Source of the DNA: JAVBQU01 sp031548675
GTDB taxonomy: Bacteria; Bacteroidota; Bacteroidia; Bacteroidales; P3
Length of the DNA stretch: 13,135 nucleotides
Direction: 5' to 3'
Assembly (NCBI GenBank): GCA_031548675.1
Contig: JAVBQU010000017.1
Span: forward strand, 1 to 13,135
Within the stretch, counting starts at the first letter, position 1. The number at the start of each line of letters is the position of its first letter. The translations under genes were made by a program, and so were the position numbers. Positions 7,853 through 13,135 of this stretch are shown here, piece after piece. Under the pieces are notes generated by a model. It saw only the letters and a program-made list of their open reading frames with translations, did no database searches and had not been told where the DNA came from.

Positions 7853-9469
7853 ATGAAAAAATACCATCTTATTCTTCTTTCTCTTTTATCGGGTTTATTA
7901 TTAAGTGCGGCTTGGCCTGCCAATGGATTTGCTTATCTGATTTTTGTGGCGTGGGTTCCCATGCTTTGGATGGAAGATTATATTTCTAAAAACAAACAAA
8001 ATTTTGCAGGCTGTGCCGGTTTTCTTTATAGTTTTGTCGGAATATTGGTTTGGAATGTACTAACCACTTATTGGATATTCTTCTCCACTGCCGGAGGGTC
8101 TATACTAGCCATGACTTTGAATGCGTCATTGATGTCGCTTATATTCCAATTGTATTTTTATACCAAACATAAGTTATTTAAAGGGAAGAATGCTTTTTTA
8201 GCACTCATCGTATTTTGGCTATCATTTGAATATATTCATTTGCAATGGGATTTGACTTGGACATGGCTGAATCTCGGAAATGTTTTTGCAAGTGTTCCTT
8301 GGATGATTCAATGGTATGAATATACCGGAACTTTTGGGGGAACTTTGTGGATATGGGTAATTAATATTCTTATATTTAATATCCTAAAAAGAATCATAGC
8401 GAAAGATGTACGAACAAGAGCATTCAAAATATATACAGCAAGCTGTGCTTTAATATTGATTATTCCCATGCTGTTTTCGGCAATTGTATATCATAATTAT
8501 AAGGATATAGGGGTTGACACGGAAGTAGTAGCTGTACAACCTAATATTGACCCTTATAATGAACAGTTTGAACTTTCTCCGGAAGAATCGGTAGGGAGAA
8601 TGGTAAAATTGGCAAACCAAAAAATAACACCTAATACGCAATTTATTGTTACGCCTGAAAGTGCTATTCAGGAATATGCATGGATTGACAGGCTTTCTGC
8701 TACTGAAAGCATAGTTTTGATTAAAAACTATCTAAGCCTGCATCCCAAAACCGAATTTGTAGCGGGCATGTCTACCCGCGAACTATTACCGGAAGGGGTT
8801 ATTACCAAAGCTGCACGCAAATTTAAAGACGGCAGCGGAAGATATTACGAAAACCATACTTCTGCCATTATGGTAAGCGATCAATCGGATATGGTTCCTA
8901 TTTCGCATAAATCGAAATTGGTGCCGGGTGTAGAAATGATGCCTTTTGCTAAATACCTGAAATTTATGGATAAACTGGCAATTGATATGGGAGGGACTAC
9001 GGGTTCGTTGGGAATAGACAGCATGCGGCGACCTTTATATTCGCATAAAAGCGATATGAAAGTGGGTACTTTGATTTGCTATGAATCTATTTTTGGGGAA
9101 TATGTGGGCGAATTTGTAGCTAATGGAGCGGAATTACTTTTTATTATCACTAACGACGGCTGGTGGAAAGATACACCGGGGCACCGCCAGCATTGCAAAT
9201 ATGCTTCTTTGCGGGCTATCGAAACGCGTAAATCTATTGCCCGTGCAGCTAATACCGGAACATCTTGTTTTGTAAATCAAAGGGGTGATATTTCGCAGGC
9301 TACGCCCTATTGGAAGCCTGATGTTATCAGGGCGACTTTGAAAGCCAACAAAATCCAAACTTTTTATGTCCGTTTTGGCGACTACATTGCCCGTATGGCT
9401 TTGTATATTTCGGCAGGATTGCTAATAGCTACGCTTGTTTTCAGATTGAAAGCCGTGAAAAGAAAATAA
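7853..9469 (+). CDS. lnt: Apolipoprotein N-acyltransferase
   Basis: Inner-membrane enzyme that adds the third acyl chain to the N-terminal cysteine of diacylated lipoproteins. About six hydrophobic segments occupy residues 1-220, beginning right at the N-terminus (YHLILLSLLSGLLLSAAW) and including FAYLIFVAWVPMLW. The nitrilase-like domain follows (about 225-500), starting at VVAVQPNIDPYNEQ. The catalytic triad is intact: Glu269 in VTPESA, Lys353 in SHKSKLVPG, and Cys409 in LICYESIFGEY. The downstream ITNDGWWKDTPGHRQH and AIETRKSIARAANTGTS stretches are typical. A last membrane helix (about 512-531) ends the protein. The usual LVPFGE motif is LVPGVE here, a small departure near the active-site loop. 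Length of 538 residues is normal. It converges on the ACP phosphodiesterase gene with only 22 bases between stops and no clear terminator there. Confidence 0.93.
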   Translation: MKKYHLILLSLLSGLLLSAAWPANGFAYLIFVAWVPMLWMEDYISKNKQNFAGCAGFLYSFVGILVWNVLTTYWIFFSTAGGSILAMTLNASLMSLIFQLYFYTKHKLFKGKNAFLALIVFWLSFEYIHLQWDLTWTWLNLGNVFASVPWMIQWYEYTGTFGGTLWIWVINILIFNILKRIIAKDVRTRAFKIYTASCALILIIPMLFSAIVYHNYKDIGVDTEVVAVQPNIDPYNEQFELSPEESVGRMVKLANQKITPNTQFIVTPESAIQEYAWIDRLSATESIVLIKNYLSLHPKTEFVAGMSTRELLPEGVITKAARKFKDGSGRYYENHTSAIMVSDQSDMVPISHKSKLVPGVEMMPFAKYLKFMDKLAIDMGGTTGSLGIDSMRRPLYSHKSDMKVGTLICYESIFGEYVGEFVANGAELLFIITNDGWWKDTPGHRQHCKYASLRAIETRKSIARAANTGTSCFVNQRGDISQATPYWKPDVIRATLKANKIQTFYVRFGDYIARMALYISAGLLIATLVFRLKAVKRK

Positions 9470-9491
9470 TTCGACTGAATCGGGTGTAAAT

Positions 9492-10088
9492 TTAAACCGT
9501 TACTTTATAATCTGATAATTGCTTTTCTACAAATTGACTTAATTCGGGGAAAAAAGCATCAAATTCCTGTTCGAAAAGGTTATAATCTTTTTTCAGGCTT
9601 TCTACTGCAATATCCATATTCGACTCAAATCTTGAGCGATTATTCATTTGTTTGAATATCCTATCCAGCTTTTGTAAGTCGGCATAGGCTGTAAGCCAAT
9701 TCTGCCCGACCATTATCGGATAAACATTCTTAAAACGGGGAGGAAGCATCGAGAAATTCTGCAATACCATCTTATAAAACCTACTTACATATTGCTGCAA
9801 GGGAAGCGTGGAATACTGTTCGAATTTTTTGCTGAAAAAATGATCATAAAACACATCGACAATAACTCCCGCAAACAAATGATGGGTTTCATATAAACGC
9901 CTTTTGCTTTGTAAAACGACTGGATGACTATCACTAAAAGAATCTATCTGCCTATGCAAAGCAATTCCTTTTTGTATCTGTTCGGGATAATTGGCGTATG
10001 TTTTCCCTTTAACTGCATCAGCAAAAAAATTACCCAGCATGAGCTGTTCATCATTTCCTGATAAATAAATGTGTACTAAATAATTCAT
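9492..10088 (-). CDS. acpH: Acyl-carrier-protein phosphodiesterase (AcpH/DUF479 family)
   Basis: Predicted to hydrolyse holo-ACP to apo-ACP plus 4'-phosphopantetheine, part of cofactor turnover in fatty-acid synthesis. The protein aligns by eye with E. coli AcpH along its length: MNYLVHIYLS at the start, GNFFAD (19-24), a GIALHRQIDSFSDSHP block (41-56), and VDVFYDHFFS (77-86). Conserved acidic and histidine candidates for metal binding are Asp24, His45, Asp49, Asp78, Asp82 and His83, consistent with an HD-like fold. A PPRFKNVYPIMVGQNWLTAY stretch in the second half also matches the family. At 198 residues the length is normal. Many Bacteroidota genes of this family are named only as ACP phosphodiesterase, and biochemical activity outside enteric bacteria is inferred. 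It is divergent from the CCA enzyme gene, with its own TACCTTTG promoter box 26 bases upstream of the ATG. Confidence 0.88.
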   Translation of the reverse strand: MNYLVHIYLSGNDEQLMLGNFFADAVKGKTYANYPEQIQKGIALHRQIDSFSDSHPVVLQSKRRLYETHHLFAGVIVDVFYDHFFSKKFEQYSTLPLQQYVSRFYKMVLQNFSMLPPRFKNVYPIMVGQNWLTAYADLQKLDRIFKQMNNRSRFESNMDIAVESLKKDYNLFEQEFDAFFPELSQFVEKQLSDYKVTV

Positions 10089-10113
10089 AGTGAAGAGGAT
10101 TAATTTCTATATG

Positions 10114-10121
10114 CAAAGGTA
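10114..10121 (-). promoter_or_regulatory. Probable -7 promoter element for acpH
   Basis: The minus strand reads TACCTTTG followed by C, an exact TAnnTTTG match, ending 26 bases before the acpH ATG. The resulting leader would be about 19 bases. The same octamer TACCTTTG stands before the gene at the right edge (13118-13125). Confidence 0.6.
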
Positions 10122-10265
10122 TTATAAATATGTATTGGATTCTTAGAAACTCCTTCTATGTACGGCTAAGTATATAAGATAAAAATGATACAATTTGTTC
10201 ATTCTCTTTTTGAAATAAACAGCTAAAAGCATTCGTCTAAATCTCAAATGGTGATGCAGTGTACT

Positions 10266-10297
10266 ATTGTCTGTTTTTTAAAAAAGGCGTATTTTTG
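10266..10297 (+). promoter_or_regulatory. Probable promoter for the CCA-adding enzyme gene
   Basis: TATTTTTG at 10290-10297 matches TAnnTTTG exactly and ATTG at 10266-10269 is a -33-like box with a 20-base spacer. The spacer holds the palindrome TTTTTTAAAAAA (10274-10285). Predicted transcription starts near 10303-10305, which rules out translation from the GTG at 10259 on this transcript and favours TTG 10313. The remaining part of the 224-base divergent gap (10122-10265) shows nothing else I can support. Confidence 0.5.
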
Positions 10298-10312
10298 TAC
10301 AAAAAACAAAGC

Positions 10313-11737
10313 TTGAAGAAATTTCTTACTCATCCTATATTCTCTATGGTTTCTGATGCCGCCGACGAAATGCAGATTGATGTGTTTGTTGTAGGCGGTT
10401 TTGTGCGCGACTTAATTATGGAACGTCCTTCGGTAGATATTGATATTGTAGCTATTGGGAATGGCGTTGATTTGGCTCAAAAAGTGGCTCAAAAGGTAGG
10501 GGAACATGTAAAGGTAAGTATCTTTAAAAACTTTGGTACTGCCATGTTTAAATATCCTTATCTGGGCAAAATGTGGGATATTGAATTTGTGGGAGCCCGC
10601 AAAGAATCTTATCAAAAAGATTCGCGTAAACCTACCGTTGAAACGGGAAGTTTGCAGGATGACCAAAACCGCAGGGATTTTACCATTAATGCTTTAGCCA
10701 TTTCTTTAAATCGGAAAACTTTAGGCTCGCTTGTGGATTCGTTCGGCGGAGTACAGGATATTGAAAATAAAATTATCAGAACGCCTTTGGATGCTGATAT
10801 TACTTTTTCTGATGATCCTTTGCGGATGATGCGGGCGATACGTTTTGCCACGCAACTGGATTTTAGGATTGAGGATGAAACTTTTGAGGCTATTGCCCGC
10901 AATACAGAACGTATAAAAATTATATCGGAAGAGCGGATTATTGATGAGCTTCATAAAATGATCTTGTCGCCTAAACCTTCTTTGGGTTTTAAATTGTTGG
11001 AAAAATGCGGACTGCTCCCTAAAATTTTCCCGGAACTTTCTGCCTTAAAGGGAGCGGAATATGTGGGCGGCAAGGGGCATAAGGATAATTTCTACCACAC
11101 GCTTGAGGTGGTTGATAATATTTCGCAAAAAACGGATAATTTATGGCTCAGATGGGCAGCTTTGCTGCATGATATTGCCAAGCCCCAAACTAAGCGTTAT
11201 GTTGAAGGCATAGGCTGGACTTTTCACGGGCATGAAATTCAAGGGGCAAAGATGATAAAAACGATTTTCCGCAAAATGAAGCTTCCTTTGAATGAAAAAA
11301 TGAAGTATGTGGAAAAATTGGTTGCTTTACATCTCCGCCCTATTATTTTGGCGGAAGATATTGTAACTGATTCGGCTGTAAGGCGTCTGCTTTTTGATGC
11401 CGGTGATGATATTGATGATTTGATGATGCTTTGTTCTGCTGATGTAACTTCTAAAAATCCGGAAAAGATTAAGCGTTTTCTTCATAATTTCGAAGTGGTT
11501 AAGCAAAAACTGAAAGAGATAGAGGAAAAAGACCGCATTCGAAATTTCCAGCCTCCTGTAACGGGTGAGGATATTATGGAATATTTCCAGATTCCTCCCT
11601 CTCCTCCTATCGGAATTATCAAAACGGCTATTAAGGATGCTATTATGGATGGCATTATCGAAAACGACCGCCAACAGGCTTTTGAACTTATGCTGAAGGA
11701 GGCTGAAAAACTGGGGTTAAGGAAACCTGATTGTTAA
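10313..11737 (+). CDS. CCA-adding tRNA nucleotidyltransferase / poly(A) polymerase family with HD domain
   Basis: Adds or repairs the 3' CCA end of tRNA in the cytoplasm; some family members are instead poly(A) polymerases. The class II nucleotidyltransferase head is complete: GGFVRD from Gly28, catalytic DID (Asp42, Asp44), and RRDFTINAL from Arg120. The neck helices follow (DDPLRMMRAIRFATQLDF), and an HD domain is present with HDIAKP at His286-Asp287 and a second HGHE, giving a likely metal-dependent phosphohydrolase fold. I chose TTG 10313 because homologues I remember begin close to the KKFLTHPIF segment and because a promoter box overlaps the more upstream GTG 10259. The first ATG, 10346, would cut off conserved residues. 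The product is 474 residues from this start, a normal length. No terminator hairpin follows; the repeat-rich gap begins at once. Confidence 0.9.
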   Translation: MKKFLTHPIFSMVSDAADEMQIDVFVVGGFVRDLIMERPSVDIDIVAIGNGVDLAQKVAQKVGEHVKVSIFKNFGTAMFKYPYLGKMWDIEFVGARKESYQKDSRKPTVETGSLQDDQNRRDFTINALAISLNRKTLGSLVDSFGGVQDIENKIIRTPLDADITFSDDPLRMMRAIRFATQLDFRIEDETFEAIARNTERIKIISEERIIDELHKMILSPKPSLGFKLLEKCGLLPKIFPELSALKGAEYVGGKGHKDNFYHTLEVVDNISQKTDNLWLRWAALLHDIAKPQTKRYVEGIGWTFHGHEIQGAKMIKTIFRKMKLPLNEKMKYVEKLVALHLRPIILAEDIVTDSAVRRLLFDAGDDIDDLMMLCSADVTSKNPEKIKRFLHNFEVVKQKLKEIEEKDRIRNFQPPVTGEDIMEYFQIPPSPPIGIIKTAIKDAIMDGIIENDRQQAFELMLKEAEKLGLRKPDC

Positions 11738-11797
11738 GCTGCTTGGGCTTGAATGTTTATCCCCAAATTTCCTTTCACTTGCCGCAAACTCTTTTTT

Positions 11798-11835
11798 CAC
11801 AGAGATGCACTGAGAAATCACGGAGAATCACTGAG
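11798..11835. repeat. Short CACnGAG array with 10-11 bp period
   Basis: Four copies stand in a row: CACAGAGATG, CACTGAGAAAT, CACGGAGAAT and CACTGAG, starting at 11798, 11808, 11819 and 11829. The spacing of 10, 11 and 10 bases is close to one DNA turn. Similar CACAGAG-type strings occur as intergenic repeats in Bacteroidota as far as I recall, but I could not check copy number. Confidence 0.6.
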
Positions 11836-11876
11836 TTGTTTTTATTCTTTATTCGTAGTTTAATTTTATTCATCGA

Positions 11877-12149
11877 ATATGTTAATTTATCCCGCAGATA
11901 TGATTTGCATTTCGGGAGATATGTTAATACACTCACGAGATATGTTAATACACTTGAGACATATGTTAATGCACCCGAGAGATATGTTAATCATTCTGCC
12001 TCATGTGTTAATACACTTAGCAGATGTGTTAACACACTTGGTAAATGTGAACTGCATCTTGCCTATTTCATAAATACACCTGCCTATTTTATAAATTCAC
12101 TTGGCAGATGTATAAGTTAACTTAGGTATTTTATAAAGTATTCAGGCTG
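11877..12149. repeat. Thirteen-unit degenerate 21-bp tandem array
   Basis: Units of exactly 21 bases begin at 11877, 11898, 11919, 11940, 11961, 11982, 12003, 12024, 12045, 12066, 12087, 12108 and 12129, without insertions or deletions. The best consensus is ATRTGTTAATACACTTGGCAG. Units 3-5 and 7-8 are closest to it, units 1-2 and 9-13 are more diverged, and units 10, 11 and 13 begin TTT(C/T)ATAA. Because 21 is a multiple of three, two plus-strand frames read as seven-residue repeats (YVNTLxR and MLIHxxD) while the third has TAA in most units. No gene-like start, promoter or family resemblance supports translation. Confidence 0.9.
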
Positions 12150-12165
12150 TTTCGTTTTTTAGGCA

Positions 12166-12190
12166 TGTATATAACTACTGCTTATATACA
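12166..12190. repeat. AT-rich 9-bp inverted repeat
   Basis: TGTATATAA (12166-12174) and TTATATACA (12182-12190) are perfect reverse complements around CTACTGC. It follows the tandem array by 16 bases. The stem is AT-only apart from one pair and has no T-run, so it is a weak hairpin or a possible protein site. Confidence 0.4.
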
Positions 12191-12260
12191 AGTTCTAAAG
12201 CATAAGAGCCATATTTTCGACGATACATTAGACTTCTTCGGGAAATGCCAATTTTAACAA

Positions 12261-12345
12261 CGTCATTGCGACTGCGAGGCACGAAGCAGGAAGCAATCTT
12301 ATTGCAAACAAATAGATTGCTTCGTCGTTCCTCCTCGCAAAGACG
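12261..12345. repeat. Imperfect REP-like palindrome (CGTCATTGCGA ... AGCAATCT / AGATTGCTTC ... CGCAAAGACG)
   Basis: The left arm (12261-12299) begins CGTCATTGCGA and ends GAAGCAATCT. The right arm (12314-12345) begins AGATTGCTTC and ends TCGCAAAGACG. The outer 11 bases pair with one mismatch and the inner AAGCAATCT/AGATTGCTT pair perfectly, with a less matched middle (7 extra bases on the left arm). Strings of the type GTCATTGCGAGG...GAAGCAATC are a well-known kind of dispersed intergenic palindrome in many bacterial genomes, and I assign it by that resemblance. Confidence 0.7.
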
Positions 12346-12419
12346 CTCTGACTTTTGCTTTCACTATTTTTCGAAGAGATACATTCATTTTCAGAAAACC
12401 AATCAGACTATTTTGAAAA

Positions 12420-12454
12420 AAACAGGAGGATAATTTTGAATTATCCTCCTGTTT
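12420..12454 (-). terminator. Intrinsic terminator of the right-edge minus-strand gene
   Basis: A 16-bp perfect stem (12420-12435 with 12439-12454, core ACAGGAGGATAATT) around a three-base loop. On the minus strand the stem runs into TTTTTTT (complement of 12416-12422), a textbook U-tract. It lies 18 bases after the stop of the minus-strand gene. There is no matching T-run on the plus strand. Confidence 0.88.
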
Positions 12455-12472
12455 AAATATTGCTTACTAAGC

Positions 12473-13096
12473 TTATTTTGATGTTGGTGTAGAGAATCTT
12501 AGTCCGCTTATCTGCTTATATTCGGGACTTGATGCTCCGAATGCGGATTTTATATAGGCTTTGAGTAAACCGGCTGCAGCCGAAATTCCGGTGGTTTTGT
12601 TATACATGATTTTGTTTCTTGCCATGCGTGCGGAACCTAGCGGTGCTGCGGTCTTTGCCACTTGTGCATTGTCGGCTTTCAGCTTTTTTATCAAGGCTTC
12701 TAAAGCCGGTATTTGAAGCTCGGGTTCGTTGGGTTGGTATCCGGTCGTACTTTTGAGCAGCATCAGCAGCTGCGATAAGTGTTCTATCTTATTGTCGTAG
12801 CTGGTTTGTGCAGCAGATACCTCTTTTACGGTTTTTCCGGCAGCGGCAAGGCTTTGTTTTTCTTCGTCGGTCTTCTTAGCTGTGAGGCGGACGCCTTTCA
12901 GTTTTTTGTTTAGAGCTGCTGCTGCTTCGATGTTGCGGGGGTTATCATCAACAGCCTTGAGGGCATTGACAATGCGGGTTGAGAGCGGGTCGATACTCAT
13001 AAACATCTGCACCAACTTTTTGCCCGGCTCGGGTTTTTCCCGTGCGGTTTTTTCCAAAAACGGACTTTCGTAATATGTAAGTTTTAAACAGCCCAT
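12473..13096 (-). CDS. Hypothetical protein: RHS-like N-terminal tag joined to an unknown alpha-helical body
   Basis: Function unknown. I start at ATG 13096 (207 residues, MGCLKLTYYESP...), because the in-frame TTG at 13120 lies within a TACCTTTG promoter box. The first ten residues, MGCLKLTYYE, are what I recall from the ends of Bacteroidota RHS/YD-repeat-type proteins, and MSIDPL near 34-39 also recalls the MDPLA motif of those proteins. From about residue 38 (PLSTRIVNALKAVDDNP) the protein becomes Ala/Lys/Leu-rich and helical, ending YIKSAFGASSPEYKQISGL near the C-terminus. I recall that ending from a family of uncharacterised Bacteroidota proteins with a longer N-terminus, so this could be a truncated member with a captured start. 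There is no signal peptide, membrane segment or cysteine cluster. The gene is more GC-rich than its surroundings (32 of 60 bases at 12841-12900, against 21 of 60 at 5041-5100). Confidence 0.75.
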   Translation of the reverse strand: MGCLKLTYYESPFLEKTAREKPEPGKKLVQMFMSIDPLSTRIVNALKAVDDNPRNIEAAAALNKKLKGVRLTAKKTDEEKQSLAAAGKTVKEVSAAQTSYDNKIEHLSQLLMLLKSTTGYQPNEPELQIPALEALIKKLKADNAQVAKTAAPLGSARMARNKIMYNKTTGISAAAGLLKAYIKSAFGASSPEYKQISGLRFSTPTSK

Positions 13097-13117
13097 AATA
13101 ATTTCTATTTCAGGCTT

Positions 13118-13125
13118 CAAAGGTA
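13118..13125 (-). promoter_or_regulatory. Probable -7 promoter element for the right-edge gene
   Basis: The minus strand reads TACCTTTG, an exact match to TAnnTTTG, 21 bases upstream of the ATG at 13096. This gives a leader of about 15 bases. The -33 region falls at or beyond the window edge. Confidence 0.55.
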
Positions 13126-13135
13126 GTCATTTTTT

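Larger units (their letters stand above)
11738..12472. other. 735-base gene-free stretch made mostly of repeats
   Basis: No convincing coding region. In order it holds a short CACnGAG array (11798-11835), an AT-rich stretch (11836-11876), a thirteen-unit 21-bp tandem array (11877-12149), an AT-rich inverted repeat (12166-12190), an unremarkable stretch (12191-12260), an imperfect REP-like palindrome (12261-12345), 74 bases with nothing recognisable, and a terminator (12420-12454). Open frames that cross the array exist only because the 21-base period conserves the frame. Confidence 0.75.

Noticed and set aside
9470..9491. Terminator between the convergent lnt and acpH genes
   Set aside because: Only 22 bases with no stable hairpin or T-run in or next to the gap.
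11327..11674. 115-codon antisense frame inside the CCA enzyme gene
   Set aside because: Opposite to a well-supported HD-domain coding region, with no family resemblance.
11731..12120. A 129-codon plus-strand open frame over the tandem array
   Set aside because: It overlaps the CCA enzyme end by seven bases, has no promoter or recognisable domain, and stays open only because of the stop-free 21-base period.
11877..12149. CRISPR array
   Set aside because: Units are directly contiguous, 21 bases long and diverged, with no unique spacers, and no cas gene is present.
12245..12433. Small plus-strand open frame over the REP-like palindrome
   Set aside because: It spans the palindrome and half of the terminator stem, and the translation is low-complexity Arg/Ser-rich with no family resemblance.
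11738..12472. Plasmid-type iteron origin
   Set aside because: The array spacing is iteron-like, but no replication initiator gene is present and the surroundings are chromosomal housekeeping genes.
13097..13120. Eight-codon N-terminal extension of the right-edge protein from TTG 13120
   Set aside because: The TTG is part of the TACCTTTG promoter box, and ATG 13096 gives the familiar MGCLKLTYYE start.

Overview
The window looks like chromosomal DNA of a Bacteroidota bacterium, most likely of the order Bacteroidales. The evidence is the AT-rich composition, start codons mostly without Shine-Dalgarno sequences, several upstream matches to the Bacteroidota -7 promoter element TAnnTTTG, a FucP/GluP-type sugar permease, a large transglutaminase-like lipoprotein, and an N-terminal GCLKLTYYE motif that I associate with Bacteroidota RHS-type proteins. 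I could not search a database, so genus is not assigned.

Layout. Bases 1-1188 are the 3' part of an MFS sugar permease that begins outside the window. A perfect 17-bp hairpin (1211-1250) ends it and probably also ends the convergent fic gene (1303-2700, minus), which encodes a class II self-inhibited Fic protein with an unrecognised C-terminal half. A divergent promoter region (2701-2975) leads to a transglutaminase-like lipoprotein (2976-5603). A likely co-transcribed trio follows: threonine ammonia-lyase (ilvA), a stand-alone TfoX C-terminal-domain protein, and 5-formyltetrahydrofolate cyclo-ligase, with 4-9 bp gaps between them. A hairpin precedes apolipoprotein N-acyltransferase (lnt, 7853-9469). 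This gene converges on an acyl-carrier-protein phosphodiesterase gene (9492-10088, minus). The latter is transcribed divergently from a CCA-adding tRNA nucleotidyltransferase (about 10313-11737).

Bases 11738-12472 hold no convincing gene but are full of repeats: a 10-11 bp CACnGAG array, thirteen contiguous 21-bp units (11877-12149), a small AT-rich inverted repeat, and a REP-like palindrome with GTCATTGCGA/GAAGCAATCT ends. A strong terminator (12420-12454) then closes a minus-strand gene (12473-13096). Its product joins an RHS-like N-terminal tag to a different, more GC-rich body of unknown function.

How the genes work together. Most are unlinked housekeeping functions: isoleucine precursor/threonine catabolism, one-carbon metabolism, lipoprotein maturation, ACP turnover and tRNA 3'-end maturation. 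Lnt could acylate lipoproteins such as the transglutaminase-like one, but that is a general role and not specific linkage. I see no defence, CRISPR, prophage or biosynthetic system. The parts with most potential novelty are the 21-bp array, the unknown C-terminal half of the Fic protein, the two-transglutaminase-fold lipoprotein, and the chimeric protein at the right edge.
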